A stretch of DNA of 64,000 nucleotides from Candidatus Pollutiaquabacter sp. (GTDB lineage Bacteria > Bacteroidota > Bacteroidia > AKYH767-A > 2013-40CM-41-45), in NCBI GenBank assembly GCA_947465495.1, contig CANIAS010000003.1, forward strand, positions 24,806 to 88,805. Direction: 5' to 3'. Below are positions 7,902 through 17,557 of this stretch, piece after piece. A program made the position numbers and the translations under genes. Below the pieces are notes generated by a model. It did no database searches. It was given only the letters and a program-made list of their open reading frames with translations, and was not told where the DNA came from. Within the stretch, counting starts at the first letter, position 1, and the number at the start of each line of letters is the position of its first letter.

Positions 7902-10766
7902 CTAAATTGCGACTTCTTCATATTGTTCCATCGGCGGGCAAGCACAAACAAGGTTCCTGTCGCCATAGGCATTGTCTACACGCCCGACCGCTGGCCAAAA
8001 TTTATGGGCAGCTACATAGGGTAGTGGGAAGGCTGCTTTTTTCCGAGAATAGGAATGACTCCATTCGTCATTCGTAATGACAGCCATCGTATGTGGTGCG
8101 TTTTTTAATACGTTATCCTTACGATCTGCTTGTCCGTTTTCGATTTCATCAATCTCTCGGCGAATGGAAATCATGGCATCACAGAAACGATCGAGCTCCG
8201 CTTTTGGTTCACTTTCAGTCGGCTCAATCATGATTGTGCCTGGAACAGGGAACGACATGGTTGGTGCGTGGAATCCATAATCCATCAAACGTTTAGCAAT
8301 ATCTTCCACTTCAATACTTGCAGTAGTCTTGAACGGACGACAATCTAAAATCATTTCATGCGCAACCCGGCCGTGGGTTCCTACATAAAGAACTGGATAG
8401 TGTTTTTCTAAGCGCGCTTTAATGTAGTTAGCATTGAGGATCGCATATTTTGTAGAGTCGGTTACGCCGGCGGCTCCCAACATCTTTATGTATGCATATG
8501 AAATTAACAGGATGCTTGCGCTGCCCCAAGGTGCTGCAGATACGGCATGAGTACTGCCTCCCATTTTCACTATAGGGTGAGATGGAAGAAACGGTGCCAA
8601 ATGTGCGGCCACACCGATAGGACCCATGCCAGGGCCACCACCACCGTGAGGAATTGCAAATGTTTTATGCAGGTTCAAGTGACAAACGTCTGCTCCAATG
8701 GTGTAGGGATTAGTCAGTCCTACCTGTGCATTCATGTTAGCGCCGTCCATGTATACTTGTCCGCCGCACTCGTGAACGATTTGTGTGATTTCCTTAATGC
8801 CCTCTTCAAACACACCGTGGGTAGAAGGATAGGTTACCATCAGACAGGATAGTTGTTCTTTGTGCAATTCTGCTTTAGTGCGCAGATCATTGATATCAAT
8901 ATTCCCCATGTCGTCGCATTTTACCACAACGACCTTCATGCCCGCCATAACGGCACTCGCCGGATTGGTCCCGTGTGCTGAGGATGGAATTAATGCAACA
9001 TCACGATGATGGTCGCCACGACTAATATGATACGCACGAATGACCATAAGTCCCGCGTATTCTCCTTGTGCTCCTGAATTGGGTTGCAAAGAAACGGCGT
9101 GGAATCCGGTAATCGTGCAAAGATATTCCTCCAGTTCACGAATGATTTGCGCATATCCTTCTGTTTGATCGGAAGGGGCGAAAGGGTGAATTCCTCCCCA
9201 AGCCTTCCACGTTACTGGAATCATCTCGGAAGACGCGTTCAATTTCATGGTGCAGGAACCTAATGCAATCATCGAATGGTTCAATGAAAGATCTTTCTTT
9301 TCCAAGGATGCGATATACCGCAGCATTTGTGTTTCAGAATGATTGTTGTGAAACACCGGGTGAGTCATGAATTCGGAAGTGCGATGGAGTTGATCTTTAA
9401 GTACCTCCGAAAGACTAGCATTCATTGTAGGAGATGGCTTTCCTTTTGCGGCTGCAAATACACCAACAATATCTTTCAAGTCGTGATTAGTCACGGTCTC
9501 GTTAAGACTGATACAAACGCAATTGTCTGTGGTATAGCGGAAATTTATTCCTGATTCCAATGCGTGTTTACGAATGCTTTCTAATTCATTTCCGCACTCG
9601 ACTTGCAGGGTGTCAAAATAGGTGCTGTTCTTTTGGACATAGCCCAGCTGTTCCAATTGCGCAGCTAATTCTTTGGTCTTGTTGTGTACATCGCCTGCAA
9701 TTTTTCGCAGTCCTGTCGGGCCGTGATACACCGCATACATACCGGCCATGACTGCTAACAGTACCTGAGCGGTACAGATGTTTGACGTTGCTTTGTCGCG
9801 ACGGATATGCTGCTCACGGGTTTGAAGTGCCATGCGCAAGGCTCTGTTTCCTTGTGCATCAATGGAGACCCCAATGATACGTCCTGGCATCTCACGTTTA
9901 TACGATTCTTTGGCAGCGAAAAACGCAGCGTGCGGTCCCCCGAACCCAAGGGGAACACCAAAGCGCTGACTATTTCCGAAAACGATGTCTGCTCCCCATT
10001 CGCCGGGTGGTTTTAGTAATGTCAATGCCAACAAATCAGCTCCGACACCAATCTGTAAACCATGTTTTTTCGCATTCTCTACCCAACTGTCCAAACGATC
10101 GATATTTCCATGGATGCCGGGATATTGCAGGATGGCGCCGAAGAAGGTGTTGTCTACCGAAATGGTTCGATGATCCCCAATGATCAGTTCGATGCCCAGC
10201 GGGGCAGCGCGTGTAATCAAGACATCGATGGTCTGTGCGAGGCAATCTGACGACACAAACAGTTTGTTTGCTTGACGTTGGACGGCGTCCTTTTCTCGGG
10301 AGGCAAAAAATACGTGCATGGCTTCCGCCGCCGCAGTAGCTTCGTCCAGCAAGGAGGCATTGGCGATTTCCATACCGGTCAACTCAATGACCATGGTCTG
10401 GTAATTCAACAAGGCTTCCAAACGACCTTGTGCGATTTCTGCCTGGTAGGGAGTGTAGGCAGTATACCAGCCCGGATTTTCAAAAATGTTTCTCAATATA
10501 ACTCCAGGAGTTATCGTATCGTGGTAGCCGGCTCCGATATAAGAACGGTAAACCTTATTTTTAGAAGCCGTTTGCTCCAGTTCGGATAGATATTCGTGTT
10601 CTGATAAGCCAGAGGGAAGGTCAAGTGTTTTGGGTAGACGGATGGAGGACGGTACAGTCTCGTTGATAAGTTGATCAACTGAAGAGATTCCGATTTCACG
10701 CAGCATGTCAGCGGTTTGCTCGGCATCAGGACCGATATGTCGGTTGGAAAAAGGGACTGAAGACAT
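7902..10766 (-). CDS. gcvP: Glycine dehydrogenase (decarboxylating), single-chain P-protein
   Basis: A 954-residue P-protein of the glycine cleavage system: a PLP enzyme that decarboxylates glycine and passes the aminomethyl group to lipoyl H-protein. The N-terminal part ([17 protein letters not shown] onward) and the C-terminal catalytic half are fused, as in E. coli and mitochondria. The PLP lysine is Lys701 in the [17 protein letters not shown] motif; the glycine-rich loop follows directly. The length matches the family. gcvT and gcvH are not in the window. A TATCTTTA at 10793-10800 on the minus strand could be the -7 element. Ends three bases before an intrinsic terminator. Confidence 0.97.
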   Translation of the reverse strand: MSSVPFSNRHIGPDAEQTADMLREIGISSVDQLINETVPSSIRLPKTLDLPSGLSEHEYLSELEQTASKNKVYRSYIGAGYHDTITPGVILRNIFENPGWYTAYTPYQAEIAQGRLEALLNYQTMVIELTGMEIANASLLDEATAAAEAMHVFFASREKDAVQRQANKLFVSSDCLAQTIDVLITRAAPLGIELIIGDHRTISVDNTFFGAILQYPGIHGNIDRLDSWVENAKKHGLQIGVGADLLALTLLKPPGEWGADIVFGNSQRFGVPLGFGGPHAAFFAAKESYKREMPGRIIGVSIDAQGNRALRMALQTREQHIRRDKATSNICTAQVLLAVMAGMYAVYHGPTGLRKIAGDVHNKTKELAAQLEQLGYVQKNSTYFDTLQVECGNELESIRKHALESGINFRYTTDNCVCISLNETVTNHDLKDIVGVFAAAKGKPSPTMNASLSEVLKDQLHRTSEFMTHPVFHNNHSETQMLRYIASLEKKDLSLNHSMIALGSCTMKLNASSEMIPVTWKAWGGIHPFAPSDQTEGYAQIIRELEEYLCTITGFHAVSLQPNSGAQGEYAGLMVIRAYHISRGDHHRDVALIPSSAHGTNPASAVMAGMKVVVVKCDDMGNIDINDLRTKAELHKEQLSCLMVTYPSTHGVFEEGIKEITQIVHECGGQVYMDGANMNAQVGLTNPYTIGADVCHLNLHKTFAIPHGGGGPGMGPIGVAAHLAPFLPSHPIVKMGGSTHAVSAAPWGSASILLISYAYIKMLGAAGVTDSTKYAILNANYIKARLEKHYPVLYVGTHGRVAHEMILDCRPFKTTASIEVEDIAKRLMDYGFHAPTMSFPVPGTIMIEPTESEPKAELDRFCDAMISIRREIDEIENGQADRKDNVLKNAPHTMAVITNDEWSHSYSRKKAAFPLPYVAAHKFWPAVGRVDNAYGDRNLVCACPPMEQYEEVAI

Positions 10767-10868
10767 AATGGAAGTATGATTTTAGGAGGCCTAAAGATAC
10801 TAATTAAGCCCCTTCACAAAAGCCGAATTTATCAACCATCGTAGCGATTTTCTCGTAGCTTTGATTGT

Positions 10869-11474
10869 ATGAAAACAGCACTTAAAATGGTCTTATGGGC
10901 GGCGCTCACCGCCTTACTTCATCAAGTTGCTTCCGCCCAGGATACGATTGTGTTGATAAGCGGAAAAATTATCATTTCGAAGTCCGTCGAGATCAAGGAC
11001 TATTCTGTCAACTACCACGATACTAAAAAAGGTAAATTTCATTCCATGGAGAAGTACCGTATTTTCAGCGTTCTTGGTGCAGATGGCAAGGAGCAGGTGT
11101 TATACACCAAGGACCCCTATGATTCATTGGATTTCACGCCCGAGCAAATGCGTCTATTTATCAAGGGAGAGCAAGATGCTGATCGTTTTTTTCATGGTAC
11201 TGCAAATAAAGCGGTCTCTTTTGCAATCGGTGTTCCGTCTAGTTTATTAGCGATTTATGGATTGTTGGTTCCGCCACTTTATTCGACAGTAATTGGTAGT
11301 TTCTCTCCCAATATGCAGAAGGCAACTGTTTCTGATCCGGCGTTGCGCAATGTGCCCGAGTATTCCGAAGGCTATCAGCGAAAAGTACGCGAAAAGAAAA
11401 TACGTAATTCATTGCTATACGGTTTAGCGGGTTTCGCTGCAGGGTTTGTTGTATTCAACATGGTGGTCAATTGA
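10869..11474 (+). CDS. Exported protein of unknown function with C-terminal membrane segments
   Basis: I do not recognise a named family. The 201-residue product has a signal peptide (residues 1-23, ending VASA before QDT). A small beta-rich region follows (DTIVLISGKIIISKSVEIKDYSVNY), like Bacteroidota proteins that start with 'DTI..SG..I...V..I....V.Y'. After QMRLFIKGEQDADRFF there are two hydrophobic Gly/Ala-rich segments (about residues 115-140 and 180-198), so it probably stays in the inner membrane with a periplasmic N-terminal domain. Its stop overlaps a possible TTG start of the next gene; the three genes from here to 12768 look like one operon. Confidence 0.7.
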   Translation: MKTALKMVLWAALTALLHQVASAQDTIVLISGKIIISKSVEIKDYSVNYHDTKKGKFHSMEKYRIFSVLGADGKEQVLYTKDPYDSLDFTPEQMRLFIKGEQDADRFFHGTANKAVSFAIGVPSSLLAIYGLLVPPLYSTVIGSFSPNMQKATVSDPALRNVPEYSEGYQRKVREKKIRNSLLYGLAGFAAGFVVFNMVVN

Positions 11475-11488
11475 TAGGGCTTCTTCCC

Positions 11489-12340
11489 ATGATTTTGATC
11501 AGACGCTTGTTGCTCTATAGTCACCTATTTCTGGCTGCTTGCGCAGCTGCCTTGTGGTGCGTGACCTTGAAAATGAGCGATGGAGTCGTTACGTACGGTC
11601 CTGATTTCTACCTGCTGGTCTCATCAACGTTGTTCTATTACAACTTTCACAAGTTTGCCTATAAGTTCAAATCGTTTCGGATTTCTGAGATGATTTCCAT
11701 GATGATGGACAAATCAGTATGGCTGTTTGAACGCGTACTTTTTTTTATGAGTGGAGCGGTCTTTCTGGTTTCTTTTTTATGGGCAGAGACGGATGTTAAA
11801 TTGTGCTGGATGGCGCTTGCTGGATGTTCGCTACTCTATTCCTTGCCGATGCGTTGGGGTAAAGGAAAATCTCGACGTCTCCGTGAAATACCGGCATTGA
11901 AACTCGTGGATGTCGCTTTGGTATGGGCTATTTCAACGGTTGTCATTCCGTTGGTTTCATCAAACTTGTTCGTCGTGGACATCAGCTTCTGGTCCATATT
12001 TATTTCTCGCTTTGTCCTGGTGTTTTGTCTTTGTATACCTTTTGAAATCCGGGATGAACAGCGAGAACGTGCGCATGGTTTTACATCCTTCATGGAGTAT
12101 GGTCGCAAGAACATTTTTGTGGCAGGCACCTTCATGCTCTTGGTAGCGACTTTGCTGGTGCTTCTCGCCTATCAACAAAATATGATTGATCAAGTGGAAT
12201 TGATATCCTACGTCTTCACGCATACGCTTGCCTTCGCATGGATAGTTATGGCCAAACCTACTTGGCCTGACTGGTACTTTAAATTTTGGGTGGATGGCAC
12301 CATGCTAGCACAGTTTATTTTTCTTACTATATTCGTTTGA
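11489..12340 (+). CDS. UbiA-like polytopic membrane protein
   Basis: A polytopic membrane protein of 283 residues from the ATG at 11489; a TTG at 11471 overlapping the previous stop would add six residues. The segments YSLPMRWG, LREIPALKLVDVALVWA and CIPFEIRDEQRERAHGF follow the pattern of a Bacteroidota UbiA-like prenyltransferase-superfamily group. The catalytic aspartates look degenerate: the first NDxxDxxxD motif is not visible and the second reads EIRDEQRE rather than DxxD-rich. About eight hydrophobic segments can be seen. Prenyl transfer is therefore doubtful. Most likely translated with its two neighbours. Confidence 0.65.
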   Translation: MILIRRLLLYSHLFLAACAAALWCVTLKMSDGVVTYGPDFYLLVSSTLFYYNFHKFAYKFKSFRISEMISMMMDKSVWLFERVLFFMSGAVFLVSFLWAETDVKLCWMALAGCSLLYSLPMRWGKGKSRRLREIPALKLVDVALVWAISTVVIPLVSSNLFVVDISFWSIFISRFVLVFCLCIPFEIRDEQRERAHGFTSFMEYGRKNIFVAGTFMLLVATLLVLLAYQQNMIDQVELISYVFTHTLAFAWIVMAKPTWPDWYFKFWVDGTMLAQFIFLTIFV

Positions 12341-12342
12341 AT

Positions 12343-12768
12343 ATGCTTCGCACATATCCCATTGAGGCTTTTGAAAGTCTAGCCAAGGCTATCCGCAATG
12401 ATGATGAATCAGAGCAGAAATTGCTCGTTCTTCATGGATTTCCGGAACTGTCTCATTTTTGGGATGCCTTGGAAGGAGTAGAGCCGTCTTTTCGATGGTT
12501 ATTGGAAAATGATTTCCGACATCTTGCAGCTATCGTGGATGGTTTGACCGGAAAAGATACCGCGAAAGTATGGTTGCTGAAATCCGGTTACCCGGTGCTT
12601 GCGGCATTCATCGATGCTGCCCAAGGAAATGCTTCCGCGGTTAAGATGTTACTCAAAGGAAATCACAAAGGATGGATTGTGGTAGCTCGCGCCATTCACG
12701 ATAAGCAAAAAAAGAAGGACAAAAACATGTTCTGGGGGTTATTAAATTTTGGTAATCCCTTCCGATGA
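12343..12768 (+). CDS. Conserved hypothetical cytoplasmic protein, 141 aa
   Basis: No family recognised. The ATG at 12343 lies two bases after the stop of the UbiA-like gene, so coupling is likely; an upstream in-frame ATG at 12286 would overlap that gene by 55 bp and adds atypical sequence. The 141-residue protein has no signal or membrane segment and looks helical. It holds internally similar motifs: ESEQKLLVLHGFPELSHFWDALEG, then NDFRHLAAIVDGLTGKDTAKVWLL and SGYPVLAAFIDAAQGNASAVKMLL, suggesting two or three repeats of about 35 residues. The basic C-terminus (KQKKKDKN) ends in a 27-bp tail-to-tail overlap with hemL. Confidence 0.65.
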   Translation: MLRTYPIEAFESLAKAIRNDDESEQKLLVLHGFPELSHFWDALEGVEPSFRWLLENDFRHLAAIVDGLTGKDTAKVWLLKSGYPVLAAFIDAAQGNASAVKMLLKGNHKGWIVVARAIHDKQKKKDKNMFWGLLNFGNPFR

Positions 12769-14061
12769 GGCGCTATACACCACGTCCAAAGATTCGCAAA
12801 TCAACTGCACAGCTCTTTCCAATATGTTTGTTGAATGCGCCGCTGATATAAAACCAACTTCGTACCCCGACGGTCCAAGATAGACTCCTTTCTCCAACAG
12901 TGATTTATGCATCACACGGAATTTATTCATGCTATTCGGATCGATTTCGTCGGAGCGCCGCACCGCATCTAACGATGTAAAGGCGAACCAAAAAATGGAG
13001 CCAATGCTGAATACTTTTAAATCGTAACCTTTCGAAGTAGAATACTGATTGAGTTGGTTAACAAAGGCAATGGTCCGCGCCTCCTGATCAGCGTAAAACC
13101 CTGGTTGAAGGCATTCCGATAGCTGTGCGAAACCGGCTGCCATGGCAACTGGGTTTCCTGATAACGTACCGGCCTGATACACATCACCTTCGGGAGAGAT
13201 GTGGGACATGATTTCTTTGCTCGCGCCGTAGGCACCGACAGGCATGCCGCCCCCGATGATTTTTCCATACGTGATGATGTCGGGTTGAATATTATAATAA
13301 CCGGCAGCTCCTTCAAAGCCTACACGGAATCCAGAAATAACTTCATCGAATATGAGCAGAATGTCATGTTTCCTAGTAATGTCTCGAAGAAATTTCAAGT
13401 AGGACTCTTCCTGGAGTAGTAGTCCGTTGTTCGCCGGAATAGGTTCAATAATAACGGCAGCTATGTCGTGGGAAAAATCAGAGATGGCTATTTCCAGCGC
13501 ACGACGGTCATTGAGTGGGACGACAATGGTATCCTTCGCTACCGATTCAGGAATGCCTGCCGATGAGGAAATGCCAAAAGTGCTCAATCCACTTCCGGCT
13601 TTAACCAGTAGTGAATCAACATGCCCATGATAGCACCCTTCGAATTTAATGATCAATGGTCGACCGGTAACACCGCGGGCTAGTCGAATTGCTGACATGA
13701 CAGCTTCTGTTCCAGAGCTAACAAAGCGAATCTTTTCAATGTACCGATGATTTGTCAAAATTAATTCGGCTAGTTCGTTCTCCTTACGTGTTGGTGCACC
13801 AAAGGAGGTGCCGGAGGCAACTGCTTCTACTATCTTTTCTCGAACAGCTGCAGCATTATGCCCGAGAATCAAAGGGCCCCATGAACAGCAGAAGTCGATG
13901 AAGGAATTGCCATCAGCATCTGTGATGGTACATCCCTCGCCTTTTTCTATGAATAGTGGGGTGCCGCCAACCGAACGGAATGCACGTACAGGTGAGTTCA
14001 CGCCACCCGGAAAAAATTGGTTCGCTTTCCGGAAGAGTTCCTCGGATCGTTCTATTTTCAT
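12742..14061 (-). CDS. hemL: Glutamate-1-semialdehyde 2,1-aminomutase
   Basis: A 439-residue PLP enzyme that converts glutamate-1-semialdehyde to 5-aminolevulinate in the C5 route of tetrapyrrole synthesis. Family marks are FPGGVNSPVRAF at the N-terminus, CSWGPLILGH, VSSGTEAVMSAIRLARG, and the PLP lysine Lys267 in YGKIIGGGMPVGAYG. Length matches the family (about 430). It converges on the unknown gene at 12343-12768, sharing 27 bp at the 3' ends. It is divergent from kynU. No other heme gene is in the window. Confidence 0.97.
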   Translation of the reverse strand: MKIERSEELFRKANQFFPGGVNSPVRAFRSVGGTPLFIEKGEGCTITDADGNSFIDFCCSWGPLILGHNAAAVREKIVEAVASGTSFGAPTRKENELAELILTNHRYIEKIRFVSSGTEAVMSAIRLARGVTGRPLIIKFEGCYHGHVDSLLVKAGSGLSTFGISSSAGIPESVAKDTIVVPLNDRRALEIAISDFSHDIAAVIIEPIPANNGLLLQEESYLKFLRDITRKHDILLIFDEVISGFRVGFEGAAGYYNIQPDIITYGKIIGGGMPVGAYGASKEIMSHISPEGDVYQAGTLSGNPVAMAAGFAQLSECLQPGFYADQEARTIAFVNQLNQYSTSKGYDLKVFSIGSIFWFAFTSLDAVRRSDEIDPNSMNKFRVMHKSLLEKGVYLGPSGYEVGFISAAHSTNILERAVQLICESLDVVYSASSEGITKI

Positions 14062-14131
14062 TTTGAAGAATCAGTTAAATGAAGTAATCTCGCTGTCGCA
14101 AAGGTCGGAAGTTTTCCTGAAGTAGAATATC

Positions 14132-15418
14132 ATGTTTCATAATACCCTAGAATTTGCCCAATCCCTTGATCGTACTGACTCACTACGTGCTTTCCGCGAT
14201 CGTTTTTATTTCCCTCAAATCGATGGTAAAGATGCCATCTATTTCACAGGCAACTCGTTAGGATTGCAGCCTAAATCGACTCAGCATTATGTTTTAAACG
14301 AGTTGGAAGATTGGGCCTCCTATGGCGTGGAAGGACATTTCCACAGTCGCATGCCTTGGTTCAGGTATCAGGATTTTCTCACTGATCAAATTGCTGATTT
14401 ACTGGGAGCCAAACCGGTGGAAGTGGTTGCGATGAATTCATTGACAACCAATCTTCATCTGCTCTTGGTCTCATTTTACCGACCTACGAAGAGCCGTTAC
14501 AAGATTATCTGTGAATACGATGCATTTCCATCTGATCTTTACGCGGTCCAGTCGCAAGCAGCCTTCCACGGTTTTGATCCCGAGGACGCGATTGTGTATT
14601 TAAAACCTCGCGATGGTGAAGTCGCCTTGCGCGATGAAGATGTACTTTCTGCCATAGGTAAACACGCTGATACATTGTCAACAGTGATGCTGGGGGCGGT
14701 GAATTATTATACCGGACAGTTTTTTGATTTGGCTGCAATTTCAAGTGCCGCACATCAAGTCGGTGCTACCGTTGGATTTAATCTTGCTCATGCTGCCGGG
14801 AATGTATTGCTTCGATTACACGATTGGAACGTTGATTATGCCTGTTTCTGCAGTTATAAATATTTGAACGCTGGCCCTGGAGGAGTTTCTGGAATATTTG
14901 TGCACGAGCGATTTGCTGACGATCACACCATTCCTAGATTGGCTGGCTGGTGGGGAAATGATCCGGAAACGCGCTTTAAAATGCCTCGCACTTTTGTGCC
15001 TGCGCAAGGTGCTCGCAGTTGGCAACAAAGCAATGCTCCCGTTCTTTCCATGTCAGCTCTCAAGGCTTCGCTGGACATTTTCTCCGACGCTGGAATGATG
15101 CCATCCTTACGCGCTAAAAGTGAGCAACTCACTGGTTTTCTTGAATTCATTATTGCTCAAATCAACACGTCCCTGTCTGAGCCATTGATTGACATCATCA
15201 CCCCTTCTATGCCTTCCCGACGTGGTTGCCAGCTTTCTATGGTTTTTAGAAAAGATGGACGCGATATTTTCCGTCAACTTACCGAATCAGGAATAATCGT
15301 CGATTGGCGGGAACCTGATGTTATCCGTGTGGCTCCCGTTCCTCTCTACAACTCTTACGAAGATGTCTTCCGCTTTGGTGAGTGTCTCAAGCAGATCCTA
15401 ACCCATCGGCAACGTTGA
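14132..15418 (+). CDS. kynU: Kynureninase
   Basis: A 428-residue cytoplasmic PLP enzyme that cleaves kynurenine or 3-hydroxykynurenine to anthranilate or 3-hydroxyanthranilate plus alanine. The marks are YFTGNSLGLQPK near the N-terminus, MNSLTTNLHLLL, and the PLP lysine Lys243 in CSYKYLNAGPGG, the diagnostic kynureninase motif. The C-terminal RVAPVPLYNS segment is also typical. It is followed 43 bp later by kmo, so the pair acts on 3-hydroxykynurenine. This is consistent with tryptophan breakdown or the kynurenine route to quinolinate/NAD; the other steps are not in the window. Confidence 0.96.
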   Translation: MFHNTLEFAQSLDRTDSLRAFRDRFYFPQIDGKDAIYFTGNSLGLQPKSTQHYVLNELEDWASYGVEGHFHSRMPWFRYQDFLTDQIADLLGAKPVEVVAMNSLTTNLHLLLVSFYRPTKSRYKIICEYDAFPSDLYAVQSQAAFHGFDPEDAIVYLKPRDGEVALRDEDVLSAIGKHADTLSTVMLGAVNYYTGQFFDLAAISSAAHQVGATVGFNLAHAAGNVLLRLHDWNVDYACFCSYKYLNAGPGGVSGIFVHERFADDHTIPRLAGWWGNDPETRFKMPRTFVPAQGARSWQQSNAPVLSMSALKASLDIFSDAGMMPSLRAKSEQLTGFLEFIIAQINTSLSEPLIDIITPSMPSRRGCQLSMVFRKDGRDIFRQLTESGIIVDWREPDVIRVAPVPLYNSYEDVFRFGECLKQILTHRQR

Positions 15419-15461
15419 ATTCGTCTTTCGTAATTCGAATATTTAATAACCACGAGCAAGC

Positions 15462-16808
15462 ATGTCAGAAAAAAAGAATATAACCATCCTGGGCTCCGGA
15501 TTAGTCGGTAGTCTGCTCTCCATTTATTTATCGAAACGCGGATATGAGGTCACGGTCTATGAACGCCGACCAGATATGCGCGAGCACAAAATGGCAGCTG
15601 GACGTTCGATCAATTTGGCATTGTCTGATCGTGGCTGGCGTGGATTGGAAGGTGTGGGTATTGCGGACGATATCCGACGGATTGGAATACCAATGTACGG
15701 ACGACAAATGCACAGTGTCAACGGTATGTTGACCAATCAGCAATATGGAGAAAGCAATCAAGCAATTTATGCTACCTCACGCGGCATATTGAATTGTGAA
15801 TTGATGACCTTGGCCGAAAAGAGTGGTGTCAAAATCCATTTTAATCAACGTTGTCTTAACGTGAATCTCGAAGGGAAAGAAGCGTATTTCGAGCACGTGG
15901 AATCCAAAGAAAAATTAACCGTAAAAAGTGACCTTATAGTAGGTTCCGACGGCGCATTCTCCGCCGCTCGACTAGCCATGCAGCTGTCTACCGATCGCTT
16001 TCAGTATTCTCAAAGCTATATTGATCATGCGTATAAGGAGCTCTTAATTCCAGCCGGTCCCAACGGTGAATTCCTGTTGGATAAAAATATGTTACACATC
16101 TGGCCTCGCGGTGGCTACATGATGATTGCTTTACCAAATCTGGATGGCAGTTTTACCTGCACGTTGTTTTTTCCGAATGAAGGAAGACATTCGTTCGCTT
16201 CACTTACAAGTAAGTCATCGGTACTGGCTTTTTTTAAAGAAGTATTCCCAGATACGGTGCCTTTAATGCCGACGTTGCAAGATGATTTCTTTGACAATCC
16301 AACCGGTTCTTTGGTAACTGTCCGATGCTTTCCGTGGGTGTACAAGGAGAATGTTTGTTTGATTGGCGATGCAGCTCACGCCATCGTTCCGTTCTATGGT
16401 CAAGGCATGAATTGTGGTTTCGAAGATTGTTCAGTGCTCAACGAGTTGTTAGATACTCACAACGATGATTGGTCAAAGGTGCTGCCTGCTTTCGAGCGTT
16501 CTCGTAAACCGAATGCTGATGCAATTGCTGAACTGGCGCTGATGAATTTTATAGAGATGCGTGACAAAGTAGGTCAACCCGCTTTTCTATTGCAGAAAAA
16601 AATCGAAGCACGCATTCATGAAAAGTATCCGGCAAAGTGGTTGCCGCTCTATTCACAAGTTACTTTTTCGGACATTCCTTATGCGGTCGCACTTTCCAAT
16701 GGACTGAGGCAGGAATCCATCATGCGGAAAGTGATGGCCCTTCCCGGAATCGAAGAGCGTTGGGATTCGCACGAAGTGGAAAAGATGATTCTGGAAATGA
16801 TCGGTTAA
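15462..16808 (+). CDS. kmo: Kynurenine 3-monooxygenase
   Basis: A 448-residue FAD-dependent aromatic hydroxylase that converts kynurenine to 3-hydroxykynurenine using NADPH and oxygen. The N-terminal FAD-binding GSGLVGSLLSIYLSKRGYEVTVYERR is followed by the family-typical AAGRSINLALSDRGWRGL. The DG motif (VGSDGAFSAAR) and GDAAHAIVPFYGQGMNCGFEDC are present. Length matches family members. A hydrophobic C-terminal anchor, as in mitochondrial KMO, is not evident, so it is likely soluble or loosely bound. It follows kynU in the same direction. Confidence 0.95.
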   Translation: MSEKKNITILGSGLVGSLLSIYLSKRGYEVTVYERRPDMREHKMAAGRSINLALSDRGWRGLEGVGIADDIRRIGIPMYGRQMHSVNGMLTNQQYGESNQAIYATSRGILNCELMTLAEKSGVKIHFNQRCLNVNLEGKEAYFEHVESKEKLTVKSDLIVGSDGAFSAARLAMQLSTDRFQYSQSYIDHAYKELLIPAGPNGEFLLDKNMLHIWPRGGYMMIALPNLDGSFTCTLFFPNEGRHSFASLTSKSSVLAFFKEVFPDTVPLMPTLQDDFFDNPTGSLVTVRCFPWVYKENVCLIGDAAHAIVPFYGQGMNCGFEDCSVLNELLDTHNDDWSKVLPAFERSRKPNADAIAELALMNFIEMRDKVGQPAFLLQKKIEARIHEKYPAKWLPLYSQVTFSDIPYAVALSNGLRQESIMRKVMALPGIEERWDSHEVEKMILEMIG

Positions 16809-16814
16809 GGATTC

Positions 16815-17447
16815 TTACAGAAAAGGATTGCTGATTCGTTCATTTCCGATGGTAGTAACCGGTCCATGGCCCGAATATACTTTTACCGAATCATCCAATA
16901 TCATCATGCTGTGATGAATGGATTCCATCAGAATGTCCAAATCTCCTCCCGGAAGGTCGGTTCTACCAATGCTACCAGCGAACAAAACGTCACCGGAAAA
17001 AACAACTTGAGCTTCGGCTTGATAAAAGGCGACATGCCCCGGGCAATGACCGGGAACGAATCGTACAGATAATTTCGTTGTTCCAAATTGTACGGTGTCG
17101 CCATCGTTCAAGAATATTTCGGGGTCAGGCGATGCCTCAGGACGTATACCCCACAGTTCTCCGTAAAGAGGAGCGCTTCGTAATAGCTCCAGGTCACTTG
17201 GATGCAGTTGCGGCGTAAGTCCCCAGCGACGATGAACGAAGGCGTTACCTAAGACATGATCAATGTGAGCATGCGTGTTCAGCAATAGGGTTGGTTGTAA
17301 TTTCTGTGAAACAATGTATCCTTCCAGGGCCTGTTGTTCGGCTGCGGAATAACAACCCGGATCGATAATGGCACATGTGCCTGTTTCATCCGATAGAACG
17401 TATGTGTTTTCGCTAAAGGGGTTGAAAACAAAGGATTTAATCTGCAT
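16815..17447 (-). CDS. MBL-fold metallo-hydrolase (glyoxalase II-like)
   Basis: A 210-residue metallo-beta-lactamase-fold hydrolase. The metal-binding motif THAHIDH is at about residues 59-65. Further ligands lie in PGHCPGH, FSGDVLF and the C-terminal SGHGP. This short form resembles the YcbL/GloB-like single-domain group that hydrolyses thioesters such as S-lactoylglutathione, but the substrate cannot be read from sequence. I chose the ATG at 17447 (MQIKSFVFNPFSENTYVL), the usual start of this family; a start at 17468 would add seven residues. It is convergent with kmo, 6 bp away. Confidence 0.85.
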   Translation of the reverse strand: MQIKSFVFNPFSENTYVLSDETGTCAIIDPGCYSAAEQQALEGYIVSQKLQPTLLLNTHAHIDHVLGNAFVHRRWGLTPQLHPSDLELLRSAPLYGELWGIRPEASPDPEIFLNDGDTVQFGTTKLSVRFVPGHCPGHVAFYQAEAQVVFSGDVLFAGSIGRTDLPGGDLDILMESIHHSMMILDDSVKVYSGHGPVTTIGNERISNPFL

Positions 17448-17557
17448 GTTGACAATGATTTCAGGCACTAAGGTAGAGCTTCCTGAGGCAAGTTTTATCT
17501 TCCGATTTTAGTGGTTATTGAGTAACTTAGCCACTTGTGCTCCGAACCGTGCATCGA

